Position numbers and translations under genes: made by a program. This document shows positions 13,101-25,200 of a stretch of DNA of 64,000 nt, piece by piece. Numbering within the stretch: position 1 is the stretch's first letter; each line of letters begins with the position of its first letter. This stretch comes from Sequoia sempervirens. Taxonomy: Eukaryota > Streptophyta > Pinopsida > Cupressales > Cupressaceae. The notes beneath the pieces were generated by a model. That model worked only from the letters and a program-made list of their open reading frames with translations. It made no database searches and was not told where the DNA came from. Location of the stretch: positions 62,001 through 126,000 of the forward strand of contig VDFB02018507.1 in assembly GCA_007258455.2 (NCBI GenBank). The letters run 5' to 3'.

Positions 13101-14104
13101 CTCATGCATGTACCACATCCATTAGTTTAGCTCATGTTGGCATTTAAATTCGCACCTCTAGAATGTGTATTTGAAACAGACAGCTATGCACAGTAAAAAT
13201 GCTCTTCAAATTAGGAGGGGAAGCTCCCTCTTGTTGATGATGTTGAAAGAAAGTAAACTAAGAACTAAGATTCCTATCTTTTTTATTAGCTTAGAGCACA
13301 AGGTTTATTAAACACAAACGCCGTAGCTGAGATTTTCCGTTTTAAGAACTTCAACTACGACTAACTTAAACTAAAGACATTTCTAACTTCTCAAGTAATA
13401 CGCAGAGCAAGAGAAACTAGAAATGAACAAGGTTGATTCTTTGAAAAAATACTTCAATAAACTCTTTCTCAACAAACATCTACACACTTCAATGTAAGCT
13501 GAAATCAAGATCATAAAATTAGAACAAAAATAATGAAAATCTGAGATGTTATATCAAGGCAAAGGAGGCTCATGATTTTATTACTCAAACTTCTAGAACA
13601 AAACTTACTTCTAACAAGCCTGGAACAAGAAATTGCAGCTAAAGAGGCTTGCAATCTTGTTCTTACACAATACGAATAGAAATTACAATAACTTCTTCTT
13701 GGCTAAAAGAGACTCAACAATTAGCTATCATAAAACAATTGAACAACACTTGAATAACAAATAGAAGGCACAATAAGCTCAGCATTTTGTTATCACTAGC
13801 ATGGTTAAAGAAAAATAATGAGCAAAGGATCTTATTTATAGGCAAGCATAAGAGTAGGGAACCCTAAACTCTCCTTGCTATCACAATCTAGGGCTTGCTC
13901 AACAAGCAAGCTTATTTCTAAATCTAGAAAGAAGATAACATCTAACACTTAAGAAAGCAAAAAAAGCGGGAAACGCCAACTATTACATTTATCTTCTTTC
14001 TCTTCTCAAAGAATGGATAAGAATTATTCCAAGAATAGAAAGAAAGCGGGAAGAAATTTGCTTTAAAGCTCGATCACATCCGCTAGAAAATTAGAAATTG
14101 CATC
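13101..14104 (-). other. LTR-like 3' flank of copy B
   Basis: This segment lies directly 3' of copy B on the minus strand. It has a good TATA box (13832-13840) followed by a long U/T-rich non-coding stretch with an AATAAAC-like signal near 13300. This is the arrangement expected of a 3' LTR. No second copy was found upstream of copy B, so the call is inferred from layout only. Confidence 0.3.
13832..13840 (-). promoter_or_regulatory. TATA box candidate
   Basis: The minus strand reads TATAAATAA within GCCTATAAATAAGATCC, a near-consensus plant TATA box in the LTR-like segment behind copy B. Confidence 0.4.
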
Positions 14105-17000
14105 CTAGTTCGGTGCATCTATGCCATCAATAGCAAAACACTGCTTTTCTAGAATATCTTCATCATCTGCAATAGATCTAAGGAAATCTTTGACCTCATT
14201 GGCCGCTTTCTCAAACTTTGTTGACATCATCGAAATATGACTCATCCTCCTGCCAACTACATTGCAGCTGCGAACAACACTCTAAAATTGAACTTGCACT
14301 TCATCAAGCCTGACGTAGGAACCATCTTCAAGACTGTATCTAGAAGGAATCTTTGTGATAAACTCACTGATGAAAATGAGAGCTTCAATCACCCTTTGTC
14401 TGTAGGCGATAAATTCCTCGGATATCCTCTCATAGGTTTTAACTTTGAAAACATGACGCTCTCTCCAAGCAAGGATCTGCCTCTTGTGTTCTTTTGAAAT
14501 TGTTGAACCATAGGCTATATCTAAATCAGCAATAATGATCTCATGCCTTGGTCTTACTTCAACCAATGTTTGTTCAAACCCTTGGATACCTTGGCGTAGC
14601 TCATGAGCGTTTTCTCTCAACTGGAACATCTGTGCCAAGATCTCCTTTCCTCTGACAATGAAACTCTCGATCCACTCCTGAGTTTCTTTCCCACAAATGA
14701 CCAACTGTCTTAACTGCTAATGATTAGCCGGTGTCTCTAAAATTTGGGGCAGCAACTGGGTTGCCTGTGAAGAACCATGGACAAGGGTTTTCAGCCTTGA
14801 GGGCTGCCTTGTCTTCTCCATCCTTGAGCACTCTTTCCTAGAGGTTTTCGGACACCACTCTGAATGGACTCACATCCGCATGTCTGGTATTTCTACCAAG
14901 ATTAGCCCTGACCATCACAAAGTAATCCATATTCACCTCGTCTCTGTTCTTATCTTTTGGGGGTAATGCAATCTCCATGACTATCTCGCTATCAAGATTC
15001 CTAGCAAAGTGAACTTGCTTCTTTGCTTTATTCTTAGGAGGTTCCTGATAGATATTATCAAGATCATCAAAATTTACCTAATATGAAGGTCTTCTTCTCA
15101 CCTTTCCCAAGGAGTTCTCAAGCCAAGACATGGTAGTATCTTTACTAACTTCCTTAGGAGGTATAATTGCAATTTCTTCATCATCTTCAATATCAAGGTC
15201 GATGTGAATCAGTAAAGGTTCTGTCAAAGGTACAAAAACATGTGTTAAAGGTGGCTCCTTTGCTTCTTTCTGAGGTACGGGCTCGTCAGGAGGAGCTTCT
15301 GTTACAACTGTAGGCTACTCCTGTATGACTATTCCTGAGAAGTCTAACCTTCTTCTTACATTTTTATTTGATCTACTACCTTTGACACCTTCTTGAGACT
15401 GACTTTTTCCCTTCCCTTTTGACTGTGCTCTGGAAGAAGAGGGAATTGTCCTTGGCGGCTCTGCTACTGGAATGGAGTTTTTCCTTTTAAGGATTAGGAA
15501 AACCTTGCTATGTTCAAAGACTTGTCTTTTCCTATCCTCGACTGAGAGGGATTCCTTATTAGCCCAGTTGACTTGTGAAAGGGGTTGATCTTCAATTCGC
15601 TTCTAAGCATACATCAAAAGAAGAACATCCTCGTCATCATTTGACAACCCTTCTATATCTTCATTTAAGCAGTCTTTCATTTGGTGAAGAGTGAGCTTGT
15701 TGTAACTATGCCTCCGCACCTCAAACTCATTTGTACAATTAGCCCAAAAATATTCAAGGGCGGATATATTAGCATAGTTCTTCTCAAGTCGGCCAGTGTA
15801 GACACCATGAGGATGAAATGATCGTCTCTCGTTGTAAGGCTTGAGGCCGAGTTTATCTAACTCATCTCCCATTGTCTTAGCATCTGCGGCAGTCCTGCAT
15901 GTATAGATTCCCAGCCCTAATGGAAAATTAAGGGAGGGTTTCTTTCTATTCCTCAAGACTATGTGGACACCGTGTGCTTGCCTTAAGAACTCCATGAAGA
16001 CAACCTCATCTGACGGATACCTTGGTAATATGAGCAGGGCACCTGAATAGCCATAGACCCTGAGATAGGTGAAAGTAGGAAATTGTATGAACCAATCTTC
16101 CCACTCTGCCATCGCTACCCTGGCAACTAAAGAGATACGGACATGCAATTCATTGTCCAAGTCCTGCACTGTGTACATCAGAAAAGCCTCATTCACTCTC
16201 TTGTAGTTATGCAATGACCTCATGAATTCCAACTGGGGATAGTAGTTGTATATATGTTGTACACTCAATGATCCCTCGATGTTCAACCCTCTGAATTGAC
16301 CTTGATAGGCCACCAGGTAGACTAAGTAAGAAACCATATGGAACTCATGAAATTGGAAGTATTATGTTATATGCTGATGTAGGTTGTCACTGATCAAGGT
16401 AGGCCAATCATAGAACTCAGTTTTCTTCATGATGTGGGGTATGGCATAAAACATCCAAGGCTGAAACTTGGTGGCATCTTCTGAAACAGTTACCTTGTTG
16501 AGCAAGGTGATTATGATGGCAATCTCATCTTTGAATTCTCCTCGCCCGACGTTCTTTGGAAAAGTCTTATGTTTCTCTTTCATCCACCTCTGTGCAATCT
16601 TCTTACTATATTTGTCTTTGTGTATTTCCCATATCCTTTCACATTCACCCTTTGATATAGTAACACTTTCAGGCCATGGGGGAATGGAAAAACACTTCTC
16701 GATCATATCAGGCTTCAGACTGCAAATCAATCTACCATCGACTAATTGAATCTCCCTAGTAGTCGGGTTGTAATGCTTGATGCAAGCAATTACAAACTCA
16801 AGACTCTGAACTAATATAGGGATAGACACTACTGCGAGGAGTCCAAAATGTCCCAGGTTTCTGATGGAAGTGTTGCCTACACTCTCCAAAGCATGTAGAT
16901 CGAACACTGACTTAATGTGATGCAAATCTGTCTCAGCGGTTTTGATGTAATCATGATAAAGAGCTGATCTAGTCTTAAAAACATTGGGAGTGTACTCCAT
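14105..17000 (-). pseudogene. Large unrecognised protein, family copy B (best preserved)
   Basis: A single coding relic of about 960 codons begins at ATG 17000 and ends at TAG 14105-14107. One frame runs from 17000 to about 14730, broken only by TAA at 16362 and TAGs at 15603, 15315, 15078 and 14838. A one-base frameshift near 14725 shifts to the frame of 14704-14282, with a further TAG at 14282. The N-terminal domain (17000-15603) holds CIKHYNPTTREI, DATKFQPWMFYAI and LPRYPSDEV, blocks shared with copies A and C. The middle (15600-14840) is a basic, Ser/Pro-rich linker containing KGKGKSQSQEG and an acidic IDLDIEDDEE patch. The C-terminal block (14704-14110) is strongly helical. It has no transmembrane segment, no zinc knuckle and no gag/pol motif. 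I do not recognise the family, and its role is unknown. Confidence 0.65.
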
Positions 17001-17059
17001 TTTGGAAAACTTGAAGAATGACTGTAAACTCGCCTAGGTTCAGACAAGTTTTGAGCAAA

Positions 17060-17445
17060 TTACTATTTTTAGAATGCTGATTTTCTTGCTCCAATGGACA
17101 AAATTTTTGAAATTTTTTCTGAGATATGGGTTTTGCTCAGAATTTCATTGCAAGACAACCCAGATTGTCCATTTTTGAAAATTTTGATTTTATACTAAAA
17201 AAGCAACAAACCCCAATTTCTTCAATTTTTCACAAAAAAGGCACCTGGGTTTTGTTCAGAATATGATTAGAAATGGACCCAGTTGATTAGATTTGCAAAA
17301 TAATGATGGCTGATCGAAAAATCAGCCAACCCTAGAATTTGAAACTTTCTTGAAAAAAGTTGTGATATGGGTTTTCTTCATAAGACTGATTTGAGAGGAC
17401 CAAATGATTGAAAACTGAATGCACTGAGGATTTCACCAACATGCA
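17060..17445 (-). repeat. Three tandem units of about 120 bp upstream of copy B
   Basis: The phrase GGGTTTTGCTCAGAA and its variants (GGGTTTTGTTCAGAA, GGGTTTTCTTCATAA) recur at about 17128, 17247 and 17368. Each is followed about 20 bases later by a purine-rich GAC/GGACC(C/A)A block. The period is 119-121 bp and the copies are diverged. The array lies in what would be the 5' untranslated leader of copy B. Confidence 0.55.
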
Positions 17446-17879
17446 AATAAAAAGCAGCTTGCTGCAACTTGATGAAGTTCTTGAAAATTTCTTCAAAAGA
17501 ATGAGGTGAAAAGACCCAGATGGCTGAAAACTGAAAACCTTGGCCTTCTCTTTGAAAATTTTGATCTTCTGGATGAAAAAGCATGAAAAAGCAAGGGTTT
17601 ATGTTGCTGATCTGAAAAATTTGATGAATAACCAGCAAACTAAGCTCTTGAATCTTGAAAAATTTCTTCAAACTTGCTGCTCCAACTTTCTCCTTTGAAT
17701 GCTACCTGCAAAAATAATAAAAATTACATGAAAGAGAGGTGTTAAATAGACTTAGGGTTTTGAAATAGGTTTGCTTTCTTTTGCTTTTATTTTCAAAACC
17801 CTAAAAATCTCAGCTCATCGAACTTGGACGCCTTCTTCCTCTTTGCAATTTTGAAACTTTGAAAATATTGAAAATTCTA

Positions 17880-19110
17880 CTAAGGCATGAGAAGTTGGGC
17901 ACCCTTCTTGGCCAGGGGCGCCCACTTCAAGCAGTGTTAGTCATTTTTGATATTTTCATCTTTTCACCGTTTTGACCCCCTACTTCGCCTTCAATTTCTG
18001 GCTTGCAGACTAATTTGATGGGAGAGCTGAATGATTCATTGCGGAGCTAGACTCGTTCTGAGAAGATTGTTCTAGAGGCGTCTCTAACTAAAATCTTCCT
18101 CTCGACCTTCGAATTCATGGGAGCCTATTTCCTCCAGGGGCACCCATTTTGTCCAAAGTTAGCCATTTTTATGATCTTCAATTTCTTCATTAACTCTTCT
18201 TCTATAGATGACCTTGTAGAATCTGGTGGACTGGGCATTAGATGGACTAATGGTTATGCTCGTTGTGAAGCTGAGGAGATATTAAGAGGGGTCTTTTGGG
18301 AGAAACTTCATCAAATAGTGAGTTTTGAGCCTTCAAAAGCTTGGGCACCCTTGGCAAGCTGGGGTGCCCAAACTCACCAGAGTTAGATTATTTTTCATTT
18401 TTTCATGTTTGCTTATGAATCTCAGTTCTTAGCTCTCATCAGAACCTTTATTCAGCTTCTCGTATCTAGCGACTGCAAACTCCAATTGATGCGCTGAATA
18501 TCTCATTGGAGAGCTGGATCAATTTTGAAGAAATCATGTTAGAGCCACATATGAAAATTCATCTATTTTTCCCCTTGAAATCTTGGGTGCCTCTTCTCTC
18601 CTGGGGTGCCCAAACCTTCCAGACTTAGCCATTTTTACCTGACTTTCATCTTCAAGTTTGAAACCTTCATTCAGTATGTTCCTCTTTGATTTGAATCTAC
18701 TGGAGATTGGGCAGTTGGATACTTTGACGGAGATAGGCGTTGCGAAGCTGACTGAATACTGAAGAGATTGAGCATATTCTCAAACCCTAACTACTGAGTT
18801 AGGTGCTCCAAAAATTTGGGCGCCCTTCTTCACCTGGGGCGCCCAGAGTTCCCAAACTTAGTCAAATTTTGATACATTTTAATTTTTTTCATTTTGACTT
18901 CAGCTTGGACCTCCCCTGTTCGGCCTCGAATCCCCGGTGATTGGATGATCTATTGACTGCATCGTCGGATTCGCTGCGGAGCTGGAAGAGAACTGAGAAA
19001 CTTTGGTTGGAGGCGCAAACCCTAATTTCATCATTTAATTCCCTAAAAAGATGGGCGCCTATTCTCACCTGGGGCGCCCAAGTCAACCAGTGTTAGAAAA
19101 TTTTCACAAT
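17880..19110. repeat. Six tandem units of about 230 bp, each with a GC-rich inverted repeat
   Basis: The block GGGGCGCCCA (or GGGGCACCCA, GGGGTGCCCA) recurs at about 17914, 18137, 18361, 18603, 18836 and 19071, giving spacings of 223, 224, 242, 233 and 235. In each unit it is preceded about 10-12 bases earlier by a partner such as TTGGGCGCCC, so both halves are self-complementary and complementary to each other. Between these cores the units share a conserved sequence with TTCATT, GCGGAGCTGGA and AAACCCTAA-like phrases. Differences in the cores are mostly CG to TG or CA. A partial seventh unit without the core extends to about 19260. Confidence 0.8.
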
Positions 19111-19690
19111 TTTCACCTTCTCCTTCATTCTTCATGCTTTCTCACCAACTCACCTTCTGTTGAACGCCTGAGTGTCGAATCTAATGCCTAGTAGCTGACT
19201 AACCTCCATTGATGACCTCGAAGCTCCTTATATGCTTCCAAAAAAGCAGAATAGACCCACTAGGGAAAAATTGATCATTTTGTGATTCTGACTGCACAAG
19301 CCTGATATGAACGTATTTTGAGCCAATCAAAATCAATTTGAACCCTAACGGACCAACTTTCTATTTTTAGAAAGTTTTGTCAGTATCTGTTTCAAAAGGA
19401 ACCTAGAAAAACCCAAAAAAAGTTACTATTTTTAGAAAATTTCTAAAAATAGCAGTTTTCCTAAAAAGTAGGGATGAAAAACTGAGATCTGGATTTTGTA
19501 GATTAAGCTGCTCTGAGCAGACCTAGATCGTCAAATTTTGAAAATTTTGAGTTTTAACCCCTCATGCAAGACATGCACACCCAAATTTTGACTTTTTTGA
19601 CTGATTTAACAAGACTTTTACTCATTTCTTCAAAATGTCTAAGTGTAACAAAAATTTTAATTTTGGGGTACAACAACTCACTCTTCAATA
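19111..19690 (-). other. LTR/promoter-like segment upstream of copy B
   Basis: On the minus strand the segment starts with TGTTGTACCCCAAAAT at about 19669 and carries GCATATAAGGAGC, a TATA-like box, near 19228-19235. It also has an inverted pair CTATTTTTAGAAA and TTTCTAAAAATAG near 19430-19455. It could be the U3 end of an LTR driving copy B, with the two repeat arrays lying in the transcribed leader. The right-hand LTR end is not confirmed. Confidence 0.3.
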
Positions 19691-20191
19691 ACTTGTAGTA
19701 TTTTCTAATGATCATCTCTATCTAGTCCCCACTTATGACATCCATGTGCACATGGAACTTGATGAAGAGATAGGCCAATAGAAATTACTAGGTGGATATA
19801 ATGATACACCATGTTTTCAAGATGGTAATCAATAAAATGAATCCCATTTTGAACAATTTTGACTTGTTTGAGATGTGTCCAGGCTTGCACTACAAATTGA
19901 ACCTGTGGGAAACAACATTTCATCGCTTGTTTTTGGTTTTTTTAACTCCATCCTATCCTCTAAGCAACATAATAAATAATAACTAGCAGTTTCCATCCTC
20001 TGCTATGACCACAAAAAATCTCATGTACACATATATACATGTTCAATTTTTTAAAAATAGAACCAATCTTTAATTTTTTTAAAAATTAATAAACAAATTA
20101 CAATTAAATTTTATCTTAATTAACAAATATTATAGTTTTAAAATCAATCTAAAGTTATGTAAACTTTGCACGAATATATATATGTACATAC

Positions 20192-20363
20192 CTTTTTTAA
20201 TCAATCTTGTAATGTGGTCGTAATTAGTTGAAATCAAAGGAATGCCTTCAAATCTTTTGTCTTCATATTCATTGTATGTGTCAATAACAACTAGTGGCAC
20301 CATATTCCATTCACTGACATATCCACGTTGTTGGTTGTTTTTTTTAGTAAAAGGCATCAAATC
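20192..20363 (-). pseudogene. Putative exon of an unidentified gene
   Basis: A 172-base open stretch on the minus strand is bounded by a plausible acceptor (ATATATATAG) and a good donor (AAG then GTATGT). It reads as a normal-looking protein segment containing QRGYVSEWNMVPLVVIDTY and ends in ITRLIKK. It lies on the same strand, 3' of the 20700-21568 coding stretch, so both may belong to one gene. I recognise no domain. The interval 19691-20191 has no convincing coding sequence. Confidence 0.35.
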
Positions 20364-20600
20364 CTATATATATATATTATATAATAGAAAAGAAAGATTA
20401 CATATGTTGATTTTGACTGGAGCATTCCAGATGGTATTCTACTGCCAACCCTACATGAAAATCTACAAGTCTATTAAGAGTACAATTACACCCCCCTTTG
20501 CAGATATGCAAATTTGAACAAAAATGGTATGCATTTACTATCCATGCCCTATGACACCATCAGAGAAAAATGAATCAAATCCTTATAAACATTGGAAAAA

Positions 20601-20660
20601 AAAACCCTGGTGCAGCATTCATATTGCCAAAAAACCCTGGTGCAGCTTTCATATCGCCAA
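20601..20660. repeat. Perfect-length 30 bp tandem duplication
   Basis: Two adjacent 30-base units, AAAACCCTGGTGCAGC..., differ at two positions (CATTC/CTTTC and TATTG/TATCG). It lies just downstream (minus sense) of the unidentified gene's stop codon and looks like a simple local duplication. Confidence 0.8.
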
Positions 20661-20699
20661 AAAATTATCAAAATTTTCATTTTCTTGTTTGATGCCTTT

Positions 20700-21568
20700 T
20701 TACTCCTCCATACACACAACTTCCACTAAATTTTCATCTTGAGCTTCATCACGCTTGTCAAGATGCACACCATGAGCAGCAAAACCATGCCCTTCCTTAG
20801 ATTCCCTATCAGGTTGCACTCCACGGACAATTTGCGCACAAGCAATGAAACCATAATCTGCAACATTTTCCCTTTTTGGAGCAGTACACATAGGAACATC
20901 CTCAAAAAATCCTCCACAGGTACAAAATTATCCCTTTGCGGCAAGCCAAATTGAAAACCATTTAGGGGCGAATGAGGAACATGGACACGGAGAAAATTTA
21001 TGGCATAATACTTTTCCTTGATCTCTATGTCCATTGTGGTAAAAATTCTCCCGCAATTCTTCCGCAAAGCCCTTAATAGTATGTTGTCATTCTTTTATTC
21101 AAAAGCCAATTTGATAGCATCATACACATCTTGAAAACCCTAGCAATGCTTAATAAACTCTCTGGGAAAAATTCCACCAATGTACCCTTCCCAACTAAAA
21201 AAATTATACATTTGAGTAGCATCTAAAATAGCATTATCATCTAGAAATTGAGGTTTCACAAACTTTTCTGCAATGTCCTCTAACTCTCCTAGAGACTGAA
21301 CTAGTTCCATGAAATTAGAAAGAAAAATAGATAGCACCTGAGAAGGGAATAGAATCCTTCTTTCCCTTGGATTCATGACTTCAATTCCAAGCACTGTATA
21401 TACACATTCCTCTACTCTCGCGCAGTCCACCTTGAAGATAATCTCAAGGTAGTCATGTGAAAGGTAGTTCTCAAATGGCCTTTTCCATGGTTGCACTTTC
21501 ATGTTGATACGAAGGTTCCATGGTAAGTATGCCATCTTGCAATCTGACATAATCCACCACCTAGACAA
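20700..21568 (-). pseudogene. Unidentified gene, long coding relic
   Basis: A minus-strand frame of about 290 codons runs from 21568 to 20700. It reads through TAG at 21140 and one more stop near 21095, then shifts frame inside a run of six T's near 20905. After the shift the frame reads CTAPKRENVADYGF and ends EVVCMEE-stop at 20700. The amino-acid composition is balanced and gene-like (for example VYTVLGIEVMNPRER and FSWEGYIGGIFP), unlike the gag/pol relics around it. It has no transmembrane segment or metal-binding motif that I can see. It may be a host gene fragment or the gene of an unnamed element. The region 21569-21959 holds nothing recognisable. Confidence 0.45.
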
Positions 21569-21959
21569 GCGTCACCCCCTGAAAAATCCACGAACTTCTA
21601 CACAAAGCTGTGTCACTGCTACTTCAACCTACTCTAAATACTACTTTCCCTATTATTACACAATGTTGCCACAACTTCTTAGTCATATGAAAATATGAAT
21701 GCTCTAGAAATGGGAAAAGGATGATTTAAAACCCATTTGTAGGTGGCAATATTATGTAACACCATGTAAAAACATGATGTAAAAGACATGTGAATTTTTT
21801 CCAATTAATTCACCACTTTCTAGAAATTTGCAAGTTCGTGCAAAGCAGCTTCTCAGACAATATTTTGATGAATTATGCTCCAATTTGTAATGACCTTATG
21901 TACTCGTAAAACAGAAAAGCATTAGAAAATAATGACCACGTTTTGCTGGCACATGTTTG

Positions 21960-22195
21960 ATTTTGGATATATGATAGACGGTGGTGTAGGAAAATTCCCT
22001 TCACATATCATGAAATCATCCACACTGTGAGGTACCTTATATGGCTTTTGAAGAAATTATTTCCATACGCTCCTCGCCAGTTGGAATTGAACCACCGCAA
22101 CCTCATGATCGTAAATGACTGGACATTGAATACAGATTTGGGATTGGCTCACCACCAACATTAACAACATAACCAACTGTCACTAAAGCCCCATA
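21960..22195 (-). mobile_element. tRNA-derived SINE-like element
   Basis: On the minus strand TAGTGACAGTTGG (22173-22185) resembles an A box (tRNA form TAGCTCAGTTGG with one extra base). GGTTCAATTCC (22083-22093) is one base from the B box consensus and sits in a T-arm-like context preceded by CATGAGGTTGCGG. The two boxes are about 90 bases apart, twice the usual distance, so about 50 bases appear inserted in the tRNA-like head. About 120 bases of unrelated sequence follow, ending near CACCACCGTCTATCATATATCC. RNA polymerase III would transcribe an intact copy. Confidence 0.4.
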
Positions 22196-22229
22196 TCCAA
22201 GTGAACATTGAAATTACTTTGAATTTTTA

Positions 22230-25200
22230 ATCATTAAGAAATTTGCTCTTCTCTTACTCTATCTTCTAACCAAGGATGTTGTTTAATGACCTCAATATCA
22301 TCTATTTAATTTCCAATTCTTTTTGTTCACAACCCAAATTGGAAAGTGCATCTGCCAACTTGTTTCCCTTGCGATATGTGAGAGAGATTTGGATTTCTTC
22401 AAAAGAAGACAATAGTGACCAGACCTTCTTGAGAATATAGACTAATTTCTAGTTGCATATCCTCTTTTCTTTACATGTATTAACAATTAATAATGAATCA
22501 ACTTCAACATGAAGCCTATTAAGGTTAAGAACTTTCTCCATTTGCAATCCATGCAAGAGGGCTTGTGCCTCTACCATGTTATTTGTGCCATCAAATAAAT
22601 GAATTTCTTTAGTAGCAACCAATGCACCTTTCCAGTTATGGATACAAAATACTGCACCTAACACACCAGGGTTTCATCTTGAAGCCCCGTCAAAATTAAG
22701 CTTATAGTATTATGGATTAGGAGGCAACCATCTTATTATACTTCTATCAACCTTGGAGCCATTTCACACAAAGAGAGCCTGTAAATGGTAATGAAATATG
22801 TTTCCAATGACACAAAACATAATCATCCAGCTGGTGAACAAGGAGGAAACTCTTTTGTAGTTATGAATATAGGAATTTGAAACTTCTGAAATTACTTGTT
22901 CAATCTTCTCCTTGATTTGTTGTATTGAAGCAAATTGGTTCCTAAAAATGAGTCTAGTTCTCTCTCACCAAAGTGACCAAATTACTATTACTAGGGTCAC
23001 TATCCAAATATATGCAAAAAGAGATGTTTTGTACAAAATTGGCCAGCTTGTGAACAAGACCCACAATGACTTAGGTAATGGAAAGGATACATTCAATTTC
23101 TACATTATGAAAGCCCAAGTTTCTTGTACCACTGAACAATTAACAAACAAATGATCCACTAATTCATAGGCCTCTTTACACAACACACATCTAAAAGCAT
23201 CAATAATACCCAATTTAGCCAACCTCTCACTTGTCAATATTTTTTTTCTTAGTGCCAAACAAGCAAATCTTCCAACTTTTGGCAATACCATTGCACTCCA
23301 GCAAAACAAATATACTCTTTGAGATTAGGCTTGTGATTCATGAAAAATAATTGATTTATATCCCTACCTAACTGTATAGTTTCCATTCTTAGAGGGAGCC
23401 CAAATTAACTCATCCGGCTTGTTAGAAAGAAACACAATTCTATTGTTTAATATATTTTTCAAGATAAGTTTTTGATTAGGGGATATTGGAGCTGCTGAAA
23501 GATTTTTCCATTTAACCATTCCTGTCACTGGATCAGAGGATCAAACATAATCCTTTAAAGATGTACCCCAACTTGTTGATAAACTATGTTCTACTGACTG
23601 CAATTCATGAATGAAATTAAGAGGAAGAAAATTGTTCCATGAATCTTTCCAAAAAAAAACCTGTGCACCAATGTTTACTTCCCATGACATGTATGGAATA
23701 ATAAAATCCCTACATGACAAAATGAAATTCCACATCACTGAACCACTTACAGGATTAGATATTGTGAAGATTTTGGATGAGCTCACATTATCCAAGTATT
23801 TACTTTGCATTAACTTACACCATTTCAAATCTGGTTTGGCATACATTTTTCATGCCATTTTTTCCCCTAAATCCATATTCTTTGTTGTCAAGTTGTGAAT
23901 CCCCACTCTTCCATTAGCTTTGTTTGAGCACATACTTTCTAGAGAGACTAGCGAAATTTTCTTTTTTTCATCCATGTTACCTTTCCACAATTTTTTTTTA
24001 ATAAGTTTTTCAATTTGATGGATAACACACTTTGGGGCTTGTAATACAACCAAATAATAATTTGGAATGGCTACAAGGACGTATTTAATCAACAAAATTC
24101 TACCAGATAACGACAACCATCTAGATTTCCAAGCAAGTATTTTGGATTTTATTCTTTCTAACACTTTGCTCCAAAACAAAGATTTGTTTGTACCCATGAA
24201 GAAAGGTATGCCCAAGTATGTGCATGGAAGCTTTAATTTTTGGAAGCCTAGCATCACAACCAATCTTCTTTCTATGGCTACTTTTGTATTGAAAATGTAT
24301 ATTTTGGATTTGGCTAAATTAATTTTCTATGTCGATGCAGAAGAATATTTGTCAAGAATTGATTTGACCTGTACAACTTCTTGCAACAAATATTTCCCAA
24401 ACAAAAGTGTATCATCTGCAAATAATGTGTGTGACTGAAATGTCTGTGTTTGGTATTAAAACACCCTTCCATAATCCTTGTGAATGCTTCTACCATTAGG
24501 ATAAATAATAATGGAGATAAAGGATCTCCTTGTCTCACACCTTGGGTGGAACTGAAAAAACCTACTAGAGACCCATTTACAATAACTAAAAACCTTGCCC
24601 CTGATAAGCATGAGAGAATCCACTTACACCATTTGCTGCTAAAGCTAAATTTTCTAAGTACCTAAATTAGAAATTCCCAGTTCATTCTTTCATATGCTTT
24701 CATCATATCCAACTTAATGATCAAAGGCATAATTTTATGGGTTTTAATAGAATGCAAAACTTCATGAGCTACTAAACCCCCTTCTAAAGTTTCTCTTCTT
24801 GGTACAAACCCACCTTGCTCTTGAGGCACTATTTTGGAAATGAGTGGCTAAATTATTAGATAAATGGATTTAATACACAAAGATATGGGCCTGAATTTTG
24901 CAAAAGTTTTTGGATCCTTTACTTTAGGAATGATTGCAATGTGTGTTGTGTTAAATTTCTTTAGCATATTCCACGTTCTCCTTGAATCCTCTAATGCTAA
25001 AATCACATCACATCGAATAAAATCCAATCATTTCTAAAAAAATAAATGTAGTGAACCCATCAAGTCTAGGTGCTTTATTAGGCGATAATGAGAAAACCAC
25101 TCTCTTAACCTCCTCAAAAGAAAATGGTTTCAATAAGTAATCATCATCCTCTTTTGAGAATAGTGCAGGAATAGAATCCAGAAGATATTTTGTATCTTTA

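Noticed and set aside
15603..17000. Plant mobile domain or retroviral gag as the identity of copy B
   Set aside because: Overall helical character and context made me consider both, but I see no diagnostic motif of either, so no name is given.
18117..18386. 89-residue plus-strand frame as a gene
   Set aside because: It lies wholly inside the tandem array, spans unit boundaries and is not conserved between units.
17880..19110. CRISPR-like array
   Set aside because: The units are about 230 bases, diverged along their length and have no unique spacers. The DNA is plant nuclear repeat sequence.
19705..19986. Frames on both strands as an exon of the unidentified gene
   Set aside because: Two competing frames on opposite strands show no conserved pattern and lack convincing splice sites.
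22083..22185. A functional tRNA gene
   Set aside because: A-box and B-box matches exist, but their spacing is about twice normal and no cloverleaf or acceptor stem pairing is visible.
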